Shown: positions 19,297-27,900 of the stretch, one piece after another
How positions within the stretch are numbered: position 1 is the stretch's first letter
Layout: every line of letters starts with the position of its first letter
Notes under the pieces: model-generated
Told to the model about the DNA's origin: nothing
Seen by the model: only the letters and a program-made list of their open reading frames with translations
The model's database searches: none
Translations under genes and position numbers: made by a program
From: Scrofimicrobium canadense
GTDB taxonomy: Bacteria > Actinomycetota > Actinomycetes > Actinomycetales > Actinomycetaceae
Assembly (NCBI RefSeq): GCF_009696615.1
Contig: NZ_VULO01000013.1
Coordinates: forward strand, 19,645-83,644
Direction of reading: 5' to 3'
Length of the DNA stretch: 64,000 nucleotides

Positions 19297-19903
19297 TCGC
19301 GCTGTTGAACAGGATCTTGCACGCGTGTGGGGACGCATCGCAGGAATGGACGAGGTGGGTCGCGGGGCGCTGGCTGGGCCGGTATGTGTGGGCGTTGTGG
19401 TCGTCGAAGAGGAAATGCCGCCCCCTCCTGAAGGATTGACTGATTCAAAACTCCTCACCCCCTCGAAAAGAAAAACTCTAGTTGAACCCGTACAGGAGTG
19501 GGCATCATCGTGGGCGGTGGGGATGTCAAGCGCCGAAGAAATCGATCGCTGGGGTTTGACCGAGGCACTCCGAGTAGCGGGAATGAGAGCATTAGAACAT
19601 GTTGGGTCCGTCGGGTGCGTATTGCTTGATGGGAAACATAACTGGCTGGGGACGCGAGACCTCTTTGATCACAATACGTGTGAGGTTCCCGTAGTGACCC
19701 AAGTGAAAGGTGACCTTCTGTGTACCGCGGTCGCCGCTGCATCTATTGTTGCAAAAGTCGCTAGAGATGCGCTGATGGAGCAACTGCCTGATCCCGGGTA
19801 CGATTGGGCCCGTAACAAAGGATACGGCTCCTGGGCTCACCGGCAAGCATTGGTAAGGTTGGGACCCAGTGAGTATCATCGCAAGAGCTGGAAGTTGATC
19901 TGA
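19286..19903 (+). CDS. rnhB: Ribonuclease HII
   Basis: 205 residues with the catalytic acidic residues Asp22-Glu23 in AGMDEVGRGALAGP, Asp in LLDGKH and the Asp of VAKVARDALM; the Gly-Arg-Gly loop reads DEVGRG. It cleaves RNA in RNA-DNA hybrids and single ribonucleotides in DNA. The ATG at 19286 overlaps the end of lepB. A longer ORF from 19259 is possible but adds non-conserved residues. Confidence 0.95.
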   Translation: MSPDRAVEQDLARVWGRIAGMDEVGRGALAGPVCVGVVVVEEEMPPPPEGLTDSKLLTPSKRKTLVEPVQEWASSWAVGMSSAEEIDRWGLTEALRVAGMRALEHVGSVGCVLLDGKHNWLGTRDLFDHNTCEVPVVTQVKGDLLCTAVAAASIVAKVARDALMEQLPDPGYDWARNKGYGSWAHRQALVRLGPSEYHRKSWKLI

Positions 19904-19911
19904 GGAGCGTC

Positions 19912-20214
19912 GTGAGTATTGACGACATTGAATCGTATGAGAACTCCCGTGAACTGGAGCTTTTTCGCGAATACCGGGACGTAGTTGGATTATTCAACTA
20001 CGTGGTAGAAACTGAGCGTCGCTTCTATCTATGTAATTCCGTGGACATTCAAGCCCGGCCAGCTGGCGGTGACGTTTTCTTTGAGCTTTCACTTACCGAT
20101 GCCTGGGTGTGGGACATTTACCGTCCTTCACGTTTTGTGAAGTCTGTTCGGGTGGTGACCTTCAAAGACGTCAACGTGGAAGAGCTTTCAAAACCCGAAT
20201 ACGAACTTCCCTGA
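19912..20214 (+). CDS. DUF2469 family protein
   Basis: A 100-residue acidic protein with the actinobacterial DUF2469 pattern: SIDDIESYENSRELELFREYRDVVGLFNYVVETERRFYLCN and a WVWDIYRPSRFVKSVRVVTFKDVNVEEL core. Function unknown. GTG start preceded by GAGGAG. Its place between rnhB and yraN is the usual one in Actinobacteria. Confidence 0.92.
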   Translation: MSIDDIESYENSRELELFREYRDVVGLFNYVVETERRFYLCNSVDIQARPAGGDVFFELSLTDAWVWDIYRPSRFVKSVRVVTFKDVNVEELSKPEYELP

Positions 20215-20246
20215 AAAACGCACATCCACAGTGCCTCAATAGCGGC

Positions 20247-20255
20247 TTATCCACA
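20247..20255 (+). promoter_or_regulatory. Single DnaA-box-like 9-mer
   Basis: TTATCCACA matches the DnaA-box consensus TTATNCACA exactly and lies in the 94-base gap before yraN. It is single, and no AT-rich unwinding element or dnaA/dnaN gene is near, so it is not an origin. It could be a DnaA-sensitive promoter site or chance. Confidence 0.3.
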
Positions 20256-20308
20256 GAAATAGCAAAGCCCATTTTCGCTACCTAACTAGCACCTGCCACA
20301 GTGTCTTC

Positions 20309-20656
20309 ATGAACACTACTGTGAAATTGGGAAGGTGCGGGGAACGCATCGCCGCAGAATTCTTAGGTGCGCATGGGCTGGTTCTCCTCGACTCCAACTG
20401 GCGCGCCGGACGCTTGGGCGAGCTGGACCTCGTATTCAAAGACGATACTTCCATTATCTTTGTTGAGGTGAAGACGCGGCGCTCTGATAGCGCATCGGAA
20501 GCTGTCGACTACCGAAAACTGGCGCAGCTGCAACGACTTGCTCAGCTTTGGTTACAACGTCACACATGGGGTCACACCTATCGAATCGACATGGTATGCG
20601 TGACTATCGCGCCTCGGCTGGGCCGAATTCTCTGGCATCAAGGAATCGACCGATGA
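20309..20656 (+). CDS. yraN: YraN/UPF0102 family protein
   Basis: 115 residues with the restriction-endonuclease-like fold of the family: GERIAAEFLGAHG, then the metal site Glu/Asp in LGELDLVF and the catalytic-type VEVKTR. Members are presumed Holliday-junction-related nucleases but are not well characterised. The stop overlaps the comM start by four bases (ATGA), so the two are probably co-translated. Confidence 0.9.
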   Translation: MNTTVKLGRCGERIAAEFLGAHGLVLLDSNWRAGRLGELDLVFKDDTSIIFVEVKTRRSDSASEAVDYRKLAQLQRLAQLWLQRHTWGHTYRIDMVCVTIAPRLGRILWHQGIDR

Positions 20657-22152
20657 ACCAGGTTGCGCGGGTGCACGCGATTTCATTGGGAGGACTCCAA
20701 GGAACTGTCGTGTGCGTGGAAGCACACGTGGGCCCGGGACTAGTCATGACACGGATAGTCGGTAACGGAGACTCCTCGCTACGTGAAGCATCTGATCGTG
20801 TGCGCGCCGCATTCCTCAACTGCGATATTCCTTTCCTAGACCAGCGGCTCACCGTCAACCTTTCGCCTGCAGACCTTCCAAAAACTGGGGCCTCGTTTGA
20901 TTTAGCTATTGCTGTGGCAATACTGGTGGCTAGGGAGATTCTGGATCAGTCCATTGCCTGGAAAACAGCATTTGTTGCCGAGCTGGCATTGGACGGAAGC
21001 CTCAGACCAGTACGTGGCACCTTAGCTCTGGCTTGGGCAGCGCGCGAACATGGTTTCACGCACCTCGTTGTCGCGAGGGAAAGTGCGGGAGAAGCCGCAT
21101 TAGTCGAAGGACTATCGGTACAAGGATGCGGACACCTCAACGAAATTCTTCGAGCCTTCCCGGTAGGAGCACCTGCAGGCTGGCCGCACCCATGCACACC
21201 GTCAAAGCAGCATCCAACCAGGACCTCGCAACGGACCGACTTAGCAAACGTGCGGGGACAACCTGAAGCACGTTATGCACTCCTTATTGCCGCAGTGGGC
21301 GGCCATCACATGCTTCTTCACGGTGAACCGGGAGCTGGAAAATCCCTACTCGCGTCCTGTTTGCCATCTGTCCTACCTGATCTATGTGCGGAAGACATGA
21401 TGACTGTTGCAGCGATCCGGTCGCTTGCAGGTTTCCAACCGACTCTCGATATGCAACCCCCATGTGAGTCTATTTCTCCAGGCACATCAGTTGCTGCACT
21501 TGTTGGGGGCGGTAGCAGGCAAGTACGGCCGGGTGCGGTTTCGCTGGCTCATTGCGGGGTGCTCATTCTTGATGAGGCACCCGAATTGCCGCGCCGGCTT
21601 TTAGAGTCTCTTCGTACCCCTTTAGATGAGGGGCAGGTTTCGACTCGCAGGGCTCATGCGATTGTGACTTTTCCAGCCAGATTCCAGTTGGTGATGACAG
21701 CGAACCCCTGCCCATGCGGTTTGCGCGAGTGCAGGTGCGCGCCACATTCACGTCGGCTTTACCGTCGACGTTTGTCGGGGCCGATCCTCGATCGAATCGA
21801 TATTGTCCAGGCAATGACTCAGCCCTCAGAATCTAGCCTGGCAGTCGATGAGGGGCTGAGCTCCACGCAGGCGCGTGCAATGGTGGTGGAGGCACGCCGC
21901 AGGAGTGTGAAACGGTGGCCGCAATGGCCCAGTAACGCATATGCGGAGGGAGAATTACTTCAGGTCGGGGTGCCCTCAGGGTGCTTAGATGCGATGCGAA
22001 GAGAAGTAGAGCGGGGCCGATTGTCAATGCGTGGTCTCGATAGGGTACTGCGGGTTGCATGGTCGATAGCCGACCTGGAAATGCATCCGGAACCTACGGT
22101 AGAAGACCTTGGATTAGCCATGGACTTACGAACAAAAGACTCCTGGGAGTAA
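20653..22152 (+). CDS. comM: YifB/ComM family Mg-chelatase-like AAA+ ATPase
   Basis: 499 residues: an N-terminal Lon-like substrate domain (VEAHVGPGLVMTRIVGNGDSSLREASDRVRAA), then an AAA+ module with Walker A GEPGAGKS at residues 224-231 and Walker B LILDEAPEL, and a C-terminal Mg-chelatase-type lid. ComM/YifB is a bidirectional branch-migration helicase used in natural transformation and recombination. The Cys-rich CPCGLRECRC between Walker B and the arginine-finger region is typical. It is followed by dprA after three bases. Confidence 0.95.
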   Translation: MNQVARVHAISLGGLQGTVVCVEAHVGPGLVMTRIVGNGDSSLREASDRVRAAFLNCDIPFLDQRLTVNLSPADLPKTGASFDLAIAVAILVAREILDQSIAWKTAFVAELALDGSLRPVRGTLALAWAAREHGFTHLVVARESAGEAALVEGLSVQGCGHLNEILRAFPVGAPAGWPHPCTPSKQHPTRTSQRTDLANVRGQPEARYALLIAAVGGHHMLLHGEPGAGKSLLASCLPSVLPDLCAEDMMTVAAIRSLAGFQPTLDMQPPCESISPGTSVAALVGGGSRQVRPGAVSLAHCGVLILDEAPELPRRLLESLRTPLDEGQVSTRRAHAIVTFPARFQLVMTANPCPCGLRECRCAPHSRRLYRRRLSGPILDRIDIVQAMTQPSESSLAVDEGLSSTQARAMVVEARRRSVKRWPQWPSNAYAEGELLQVGVPSGCLDAMRREVERGRLSMRGLDRVLRVAWSIADLEMHPEPTVEDLGLAMDLRTKDSWE

Positions 22153-22155
22153 CGT

Positions 22156-23235
22156 ATGGATGAACGAGAATTAGCGGCTGCCTGGTCGGGAATTATAGAG
22201 CCTGGGGATCGTGCTGCTGGCGACCTATGGAATGCATTAGGGGCCGAAGTAGGCCTGGAGTGGATGCGGTTACCATCAGCGCAACCACTTGTGCAGGTAC
22301 AGGGGTGGAAGGCACTTCACGCCCGTACTCATCCGCGGGCGTTGGCAGTGGAACCGAACATAGAGTTGTCCAGAGCTAAGGCGTTAGGGGTTGACGTGAT
22401 GTGGCGCGGACATGAGGACTGGCCGGGGCAGCTTAGCTGTCTTGGACCTGCTGAACCGCTTGTCTTGTGGACCAAGGGCAATACCGATCTTCTATCTCGC
22501 CAACAGGTTGCCATTGTGGGAGCAAGAGCTTCAACAGCATACGGCAACCGCATTGCCCAGGATATGGCGTGGGAACTGGGAAAACAGGGAATTGTTGTTA
22601 CCTCAGGGGGTGCTTATGGAATAGATGCCGCCGCACATAAGGGGGCACTGGAAAGCGGACAGACTATCGCAGTATTGTGCGGTGGTCTCGGCAATCTGTA
22701 TCCACGGGGAAACGTGGACCTGTTCAATCGCATTGGCTGTGAGGGGATCCTTGTATCCGAAGTGCCACCTGGATGGAGACCTGCCCGGTGGAGATTTCTC
22801 GAAAGAAATCGGGTGATAGCCGGGCTTGCCCAAGCACTCGTTGTGGTTGAAGCGGGAATGCGTTCAGGCGCGTTGGCGACAGCATCTCGCGCAGCAGATA
22901 TTTCCTGTGAGGTTGGTGCTGTGCCAGGGCCTGTGACGTCGGCCGCCTCAGCCGGGTGTCTTCATTTGATCAGAGAAGGGGCAGCCCTTATCCGCAGCGT
23001 GAACGATATTCTCGAAATGATCGGAGAATTTGTTTCCCATGAGGCGATAGTGGAGATGGCAGTGGACCCATATGAGCAAAGGGTGTGGGAGGCATTCCCC
23101 GTTTCGCGAGTATCTACAACTGATGAACTAGTACTTGCAAGTGGATTGAGTAGGGAAGTGACAGAAGCTGCTTTAGTGGGGTTGAAACTGCGTGGGGTCA
23201 TTGCTTTAGATGAACACCAATGGCGAAGGCTGTAG
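22156..23235 (+). CDS. dprA: DNA processing protein DprA/Smf
   Basis: 359 residues with the Rossmann-like DprA core: VAIVGARASTAYG, VVTSGGAYGIDAAAH, LCGGLGNLYPRGN and the RNRVIAGLAQALVVVEA motif. DprA loads RecA on incoming single-stranded DNA. A winged-helix-like C-terminus follows residue 285. It forms the comM-dprA pair common to Gram-positives; whether the strain is transformable is not shown here. Confidence 0.95.
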   Translation: MDERELAAAWSGIIEPGDRAAGDLWNALGAEVGLEWMRLPSAQPLVQVQGWKALHARTHPRALAVEPNIELSRAKALGVDVMWRGHEDWPGQLSCLGPAEPLVLWTKGNTDLLSRQQVAIVGARASTAYGNRIAQDMAWELGKQGIVVTSGGAYGIDAAAHKGALESGQTIAVLCGGLGNLYPRGNVDLFNRIGCEGILVSEVPPGWRPARWRFLERNRVIAGLAQALVVVEAGMRSGALATASRAADISCEVGAVPGPVTSAASAGCLHLIREGAALIRSVNDILEMIGEFVSHEAIVEMAVDPYEQRVWEAFPVSRVSTTDELVLASGLSREVTEAALVGLKLRGVIALDEHQWRRL

Positions 23236-23244
23236 CCTGGCTGT

Positions 23245-24105
23245 GTGGAAGAACAGATCGAAGTCTGGGCTGAGTACTTGGGGCAGCGCCGGGGGTTTTC
23301 GGCAGCAACAGTGCGTGCCTATGTTAGTGATCTCAGACTATGTATGGGAAGTGTGAAGAGTTTTACGTCTCGAGAGCTCAGGTCTTGGCTGGCAAGCCGG
23401 GCCGCAGAAGGCGCGTCGAGGGCGACGGTGGCACGAAATGCCGCAGCGCTTCGTGCTTTCGGTTCATGGGCCTTGGCACAAGGAATAGTTGACGAAGACC
23501 CAGCCGTCGACATTGAGACGGCACCGGTGAAATCTCGGTTACCTCAGGTGCTAGACACAGATGCGGTTACTGCGCTGCTTGAAGGTGCCAAATGCGAAGC
23601 TGACACGCCTATTGGAGTAAGAGATTGGGCTTTTTTTGAGCTTCTGTACGGCTCGGGGCTTCGTGTAGGGGAGGCCTGCAGTCTTGACGTGGATGACCTT
23701 AACCTCGATCAAGGATTTCTTCGAGTGCTAGGTAAAGGGAATAAAGAAAGAGTTGCGCCGGTTGGCACGCCTGCTGCTAAGGCACTTATGCAATGGCTGC
23801 AAGAACGTAGTGACGTGGCAAAACCTGGAGAGAAAGCATTGTTCGTCGGTCAGAGAGGGAGCCGGGTTGATCCGCGGGTGATGCGGGGTCGACTACACCA
23901 CCTGGCAGCTAGACAAGGAGTCCCCGATATTGCTCCGCATGGATTGCGCCACACATCTGCTACCCACATGCTCAGTGGTGGAGCTGACTTACGATTTGTT
24001 CAAGACTATTTGGGTCATGCGTCTTTAGCTACCACTCAACGGTACACGCACGTGGACTCGGAAAGGCTCGGCCGCGTGTATCGCCAAGCCCATCCGCGTG
24101 CGTAG
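23245..24105 (+). CDS. xerC: Tyrosine recombinase XerC
   Basis: 286 residues, full length. N-terminal SAM-like core-binding domain, then the catalytic set: Arg140 (GSGLRVGEA), Lys164 (GKGNKER), His232 and Arg235 (PHGLRHTSATHML), His258 (LGHAS) and nucleophile Tyr267 (QRYTHV). With XerD it resolves chromosome dimers at dif. GTG start nine bases after dprA. Genome position and intactness argue for housekeeping XerC rather than a phage integrase. Confidence 0.95.
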   Translation: MEEQIEVWAEYLGQRRGFSAATVRAYVSDLRLCMGSVKSFTSRELRSWLASRAAEGASRATVARNAAALRAFGSWALAQGIVDEDPAVDIETAPVKSRLPQVLDTDAVTALLEGAKCEADTPIGVRDWAFFELLYGSGLRVGEACSLDVDDLNLDQGFLRVLGKGNKERVAPVGTPAAKALMQWLQERSDVAKPGEKALFVGQRGSRVDPRVMRGRLHHLAARQGVPDIAPHGLRHTSATHMLSGGADLRFVQDYLGHASLATTQRYTHVDSERLGRVYRQAHPRA

Positions 24106-24183
24106 TGCCAACATTCGAGAGGACATCACTAGCAATGTATTTCAAATCCTGTAATATCTAGTTCGGTACTTACAGGAGGAATA

Positions 24184-24723
24184 ATGACAACAGTTGCACT
24201 AGCGAGAACGAAGACAGTCTTTCAGAGCATTCCAGCGCAGATGCTATCGGGTGTTTTGGCACTCACGCTCTTATCCCAAGTGGTCATTCCACTACCGTTT
24301 TCGCCAGTCCCGCTGACGCTCTCTACGTTGGCGGCAATGCTTCTTGGTGTCTATCTGGGTCCAATTCGAGGGATGGCCGCAGCCGTTCTGTATGCAGCAG
24401 CGGCAGCAGTGGGTGCACCAATACTTGCGGGCTTCACCGCTGGAGTCATGGTTGTGTCATTTGGCTATGTTATTGGTTACATTGTTGCGGCGGGAATTGT
24501 TGGCGTATATGCATCCCGTCTAGGAAAGGCAAATCCGTTAATAGCCTTTTTCGTAGCTGGAGCTGCCAGCCTTTCTGTCTACATCCCCGGAGTTATCTGG
24601 ATGATGTTGGCGACAGGAATGGACCTCAGGACTGGAATCGCAGCAGGTGTCGTTCCATTCCTTATTGGTGATGCACTCAAGTCGATTGTTGTTGCAGGCG
24701 CTCTCACTATGGTTCGGCGCTAG
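24184..24723 (+). CDS. bioY: Biotin transporter BioY
   Basis: 179 residues, six membrane helices. Family motifs: LPFSPVPLTLSTLAAMLLGVYLGPIRG and GAPILAGFTAG. BioY is the S-component that binds biotin; here it stands without bioM/bioN in the window, so it may share an ECF module encoded elsewhere or work alone. AGGAGG at seven bases before the ATG supports the start. TAATAT at 24152-24157 may be a -10 box. Confidence 0.93.
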   Translation: MTTVALARTKTVFQSIPAQMLSGVLALTLLSQVVIPLPFSPVPLTLSTLAAMLLGVYLGPIRGMAAAVLYAAAAAVGAPILAGFTAGVMVVSFGYVIGYIVAAGIVGVYASRLGKANPLIAFFVAGAASLSVYIPGVIWMMLATGMDLRTGIAAGVVPFLIGDALKSIVVAGALTMVRR

Positions 24724-24753
24724 TCCCAATCCTGCTAAACTAGCTGAGGTTAG

Positions 24754-24826
24754 GCCCCGATAGCTCAGTGGATAGAGCGTCCGCCTCCGGAGCGGAAGGT
24801 CGCAGGTTCGAATCCTGTTCGGGGCA
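24754..24826 (+). tRNA. tRNA-Arg (anticodon CCG)
   Basis: A complete cloverleaf: acceptor GCCCCGA pairing with TCGGGGC, D arm GCTC/GAGC, anticodon stem TCCGC/GCGGA with loop CTCCGGA (anticodon CCG, reads CGG), T arm GCAGG-TTCGAAT-CCTGT, discriminator A. CCA is not encoded. It lies 30 bases after bioY and ahead of a hairpin and an ISL3-like element. Confidence 0.97.
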
Positions 24827-24997
24827 CTTTTGTTAATTTGTTAAGTGTAGAGCCTTGGGTTTCCCTTTTCCCACGTACGGGGTCATAAAACCGTGCACGG
24901 AGTCGCATGCCGCACAGGCATTGAGGCTCTTGGGGTTTTGGTGGGGTGTGGTTGGTGTTTGAGGTGGGGATTTGCTGGCATAGAGCTTTCTTCACTG

Positions 24998-25056
24998 GTG
25001 AGTGCTTGATTTTTACCGATTTGCGCGAAGAAAAACGGTAAAAAGCAGACACTCAC
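24998..25056. repeat. Long imperfect inverted repeat (21-bp arms)
   Basis: Arms at 24998-25018 and 25036-25056 match at 18 of 21 positions (GTGAGTG...TTTTTACCG and complement) with a 17-base loop. It stands 172 bases 3' of tRNA-Arg and 115 bases before the ISL3 remnant. The 340 bases from 24827 to 25170 contain no convincing gene; this hairpin is the only structure I see. It could be a transcription terminator-like element, a small mobile repeat, or joined insertion-element ends. Confidence 0.55.
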
Positions 25057-25170
25057 AAAAGCACCCACAGACTTAAACGCTTTCCCACACCAGTTGTGCG
25101 GCCAACTCTCACAAAAACCTGGCACCCTATTCGCCCCGGGGGACTTCCCGTACAACAGCCTGGGCAATGT

Positions 25171-25846
25171 GGCTCTTCTTAAAAGGGGCTGTAATGGTGT
25201 GACCCTCTGGCTGACAGAATGTAGGTATCTGAGTCTACGTTTGTTGCCCGGAGGGTCTGTGTTTGAGTTTAGCAAGCCGTGTTTGGAGTGCGCATTTCGC
25301 CTTGATTCTGCCGTGCTGCGGGTCACGGGTCAGGCTCAGGTTCGCCAGAGGGGCCGCGAGGTTCTGGTTTTCGAGGTGCGTCTGGTGGAAGCGGGTCGGT
25401 GGTGTGCTTCGTGTGGGGCCCAGGGAAGTGCTCGGGGAAGCCGTTCTCGTCTTCTTACGCATTGCCCATGCGGGTCTCGCCCAGTACGACTGTTAATACG
25501 ACTGCGGTGTTTCACCTGCGGGGACTGCGGACACTATTGGTCTGAGCAGGTCTCGGATGTTCTTGCCGCTCCCCACTCGAAACTGACCCGGGTAGCGGTC
25601 AACTGGGCTCTAGTATCAGTGGTCTTGGACGGGATGAGCATCAACGCTGCCGCCCGGAATCTAGGGGCCTGATGGAACACGGTGAACACCGCCGTCCTGG
25701 AAGCCGGGTATACGCATTTGATGAGTGATCCCACATGGTTTGACGGGGTGAAAACCATTGGGGTTGATGATTCCCCTACATCAAACGCAGCCTCCCCCAC
25801 ACCAGAGGATTCAAACACCAACTACAGCCCCTTTCATGAAGAGCCC
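25171..25846 (+). mobile_element. Internally deleted ISL3-family element
   Basis: Both ends carry matching terminal inverted repeats, GGCTCTTC and AAAGGGGCTGTA on the left (25171 on) with the complement on the right (ending 25846). The distance is 676 bp, about half of a normal ISL3 element, because the transposase frame jumps from its catalytic N-terminal half directly to the right end. No 8-bp target duplication is visible. The element is non-autonomous but could be mobilised in trans. Confidence 0.85.
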
Positions 25847-25852
25847 TTTTAG
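25259..25852 (+). pseudogene. ISL3 transposase, N-terminal fragment with nonsense codon
   Basis: From GTG 25259 the frame gives the ISL3 zinc-finger region (CASCGAQ, CPCGSRP, FTCGDCGHYW). At 25670-25672 TGA interrupts LGA-WNTVN, where the family has LGVSWHTVN, so a Ser codon (TCA) to TGA change is likely. The frame then continues to VKTIGVDD, the first catalytic Asp region, and is deleted beyond. The second and third catalytic acidic residues are absent. Confidence 0.85.
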
Positions 25853-26033
25853 ATGAAATTGAGCCAGGGTAGTGAGCACCGCTGCATATGCGTCAAGTTC
25901 CGAAGGGGTTGCCATAACTCACCAGTCTAGAGGACATAAAGATCGCAATATTGTAGAGGACACCTGTGTCCATGTAGGTTGTGGCACGTGAGTTCCCTTT
26001 AGGGATGGCCATAATTGAGTTGAGGAGTGTGTG

Positions 26034-26312
26034 ATGGCTGAACGGCGTGATGACCCAGCAAAAATGGAAGCAATGCGCGAATGGCTTTGCTTGGTGGCGA
26101 AAGAACTGGAAGTACCAGTCCAGACAATTACCGACGTCGAGGCTGAACTCTTAGATTTAATCGGGACTATTGCTCACGGGCCATCGCGTCCAGGAGCACC
26201 GCTGACCGCCTACCTGGTTGGATATGCTGCTGGCCGAGGCGCCGCACCGCTAGAAGAGATAGCAAAGATAGACAACATCGCGAAGTCATACCAAAAAGAT
26301 TCTTCCAACTAG
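26034..26312 (+). CDS. DUF6457 family protein (molybdenum-cofactor associated)
   Basis: 92 residues: MAERRDDPAKMEAMREWLCLVAKELEVP, TITDVEAELLDLIGTIAHGPSRPGAPLTAYLVGYAAG. This is the small helical DUF6457 type found beside, or fused to, MobA and other molybdopterin genes in Actinobacteria; its function is unknown. GAGGAG precedes the ATG at 26034. It opens a locus leading to moaD-moaE-moaC-moeA. Confidence 0.8.
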   Translation: MAERRDDPAKMEAMREWLCLVAKELEVPVQTITDVEAELLDLIGTIAHGPSRPGAPLTAYLVGYAAGRGAAPLEEIAKIDNIAKSYQKDSSN

Positions 26313-26381
26313 ACTGGGGGAACATTGTTGACAAACCCAGAGGACACGATGCACAGGTACTGAGAGCCTTCAGGAAAGCTG

Positions 26382-26642
26382 TTGCGTGGGGGACGTTCTG
26401 TCAGTGCGAAACTTCGTGAGGAATCGGCCATCGACCTCTCTGGGACGGGTTTAGAACAGCTCAATCTTGATGGGCTTGATCTGCGACAATACGATCCACG
26501 TCAGATTATCCGCCAGGCGGTTCAAGAAGAAATGGATACCTGGATTGAACAAGCTCAATCCAGGGGGTCAACCTATCCGATGCGCCAGGTAGACCGACAC
26601 CGAATCAAGTTGAAAAAGAAAGCCCCTCATCGCCGCCACTAG
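26382..26642 (+). CDS. Small hypothetical protein
   Basis: 86 residues, TTG start with AGGAAA seven bases upstream. The core EQLNLDGLDLRQYDPRQIIRQAVQEEMDTWIEQAQ is helical and the C-terminus is very basic (KLKKKAPHRRH). No signal peptide or membrane helix. I do not recognise the family. It sits between the DUF6457 gene and tatA on the same strand; a role with either is guesswork. Confidence 0.55.
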   Translation: MRGGRSVSAKLREESAIDLSGTGLEQLNLDGLDLRQYDPRQIIRQAVQEEMDTWIEQAQSRGSTYPMRQVDRHRIKLKKKAPHRRH

Positions 26643-26717
26643 GTCGGCCCCTCGACGATAGAAAAAACCGTAGCTACCCAAGAAGGTCCCAGACACACCA
26701 AGAGAAAGGCATATTGC

Positions 26718-26957
26718 ATGTGACCTAGCCACTGGATCATTGTGATCCTTGTTGTGATCGTCATTTTCGGCGCTTCAAAACTTCCCGACATTGCCCGCAA
26801 TTTGGATAAATCAGCAAAGAAACTCAAGAAAGAAATGCGTGAGTTGAACGAGGATGACTCAGCTCAAAGCCCTCAATTACAGGAACCGCCAGCCCAGCAA
26901 AACTCCGCTGAGGACCGTGGAAACAGTAGCGACGATAACCCACATCCGCGGGAGTGA
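26718..26957 (+). pseudogene. tatA: tatA, TGA at codon 2
   Basis: The frame PSHWIIVILVVIVIFGASKLPDIARNLDKSAKKLKKEMRELNED is a TatA: one membrane helix, the FG hinge, and an amphipathic helix. The natural start is ATG 26718 with AAAGG upstream, but codon 2 is TGA. The only in-frame rescue is GTG at 26742, which lacks a ribosome site and removes eight N-terminal residues. TatA forms the pore of the twin-arginine translocase. Its end overlaps the tatC start (GTGA). Best read as a null allele or, if GTG is used, a poorly made short TatA. Confidence 0.75.
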
Positions 26958-27740
26958 TAAAACTCGTTGTGAAAGATAAACAGGCACACAATCCAGATAA
27001 GAAGATGAGCCTTATGGCTCACTTACTAGAACTTCGTAAACGCATCATTTGGGCGTTGGTGGGAATAGTAGTGGGGAGCCATTGCAGGCTGGTTTCTCAG
27101 CCCTGTGGTCCTCACCTTCATTCAGAAGCCACTTATGAGCATTAGCGACCAAAGTGCGCAACTGAACTTTCAAACGATTGGTGCCGCTTTTGACTTGCGT
27201 ATGCGTCTTGCCTTCTGGATAGGAACCATCATTTCTAGCCCATGGTGGATAACGCAGATAGGCATGTTTGTTTGGCCAGGGCTTCGTCGAAAAGAGCGCC
27301 TCTATGTGGCGGGATTTGGTCTTGTGGGGATTGTCCTCTTCGCTGCAGGCACCGTTGCCGCAGTAGTAGTTGTACCACAAGCCGTCTCCATCTTGGTGAG
27401 TTTTGTTCCCGCTGATGCGCAGATGCTCCTGCGTGCCGATTCCTAGCTTTCCTTCTATATGACCCTGGTGTCGGCTTTCGGACTCTCCTGCCTGCTCCCT
27501 GAACTTTTAGTCGCACTCAATTTCTCTGGAGTCCTCAGCGTAAGGACGTTACTAAAAGCGTGGCGTTGGGCGGTTGTCCTGTGTTTTGTTTTTGCTGCAA
27601 TAGTGAACCCCATTCCCAATCCTCTACCAATGATTATTCAAGCAGCAGCATTAATTGCCCTGTACTTCCTTGCCGTGGGAATCTGCGCTTTGCGGGAACA
27701 CATGCTAGCCAAACGGCAGTCGAATTCTTCACGAGGCTGA
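26954..27740 (+). pseudogene. tatC: tatC, one frameshift and one amber codon
   Basis: The parts add up to a full TatC: MSLMAHLLELRKRIIWALVGIVVG (frame 1), then GWFLSPVVLTFIQKPL ... FWIGTIISSPWWITQIGMFVWPGLRRKER ... LSFYMTLVSAFGLSCLLPELLVALNFSGVL (frame 2). An extra base near 27080 shifts the frame after VVG, and a TAG at 27444-27446 replaces the Tyr of SYLSFYM in the same frame. The conserved Glu of the Tat signal-recognition site (LLELRKR) remains in the stump. Tat cannot work without TatC; since tatA is also broken, the system is lost at this locus. Confidence 0.85.
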
Positions 27741-27900
27741 TTAGACGTTCAGAATCGGTGCTGATTGCTTCAGTCGGTGGTCCCCGCTACCATCGGGGAA
27801 GTAATCGGCATGTCTACAGTGAACAGAAAAATGATACTCAGCGCAGCATGACTGTTGGGTAACTTCGTGGAAAATGAGATAGATCCTGGGAGGAGACACA

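Noticed and set aside
20221..20308. Replication origin near the DnaA box
   Set aside because: One box only, no AT-rich unwinding region, and no dnaA, dnaN or gyr genes nearby.
24754..25170. tRNA-Arg as an attachment site of an integrated element
   Set aside because: No repeat of the tRNA 3' end was found downstream and no integrase other than housekeeping XerC is present.
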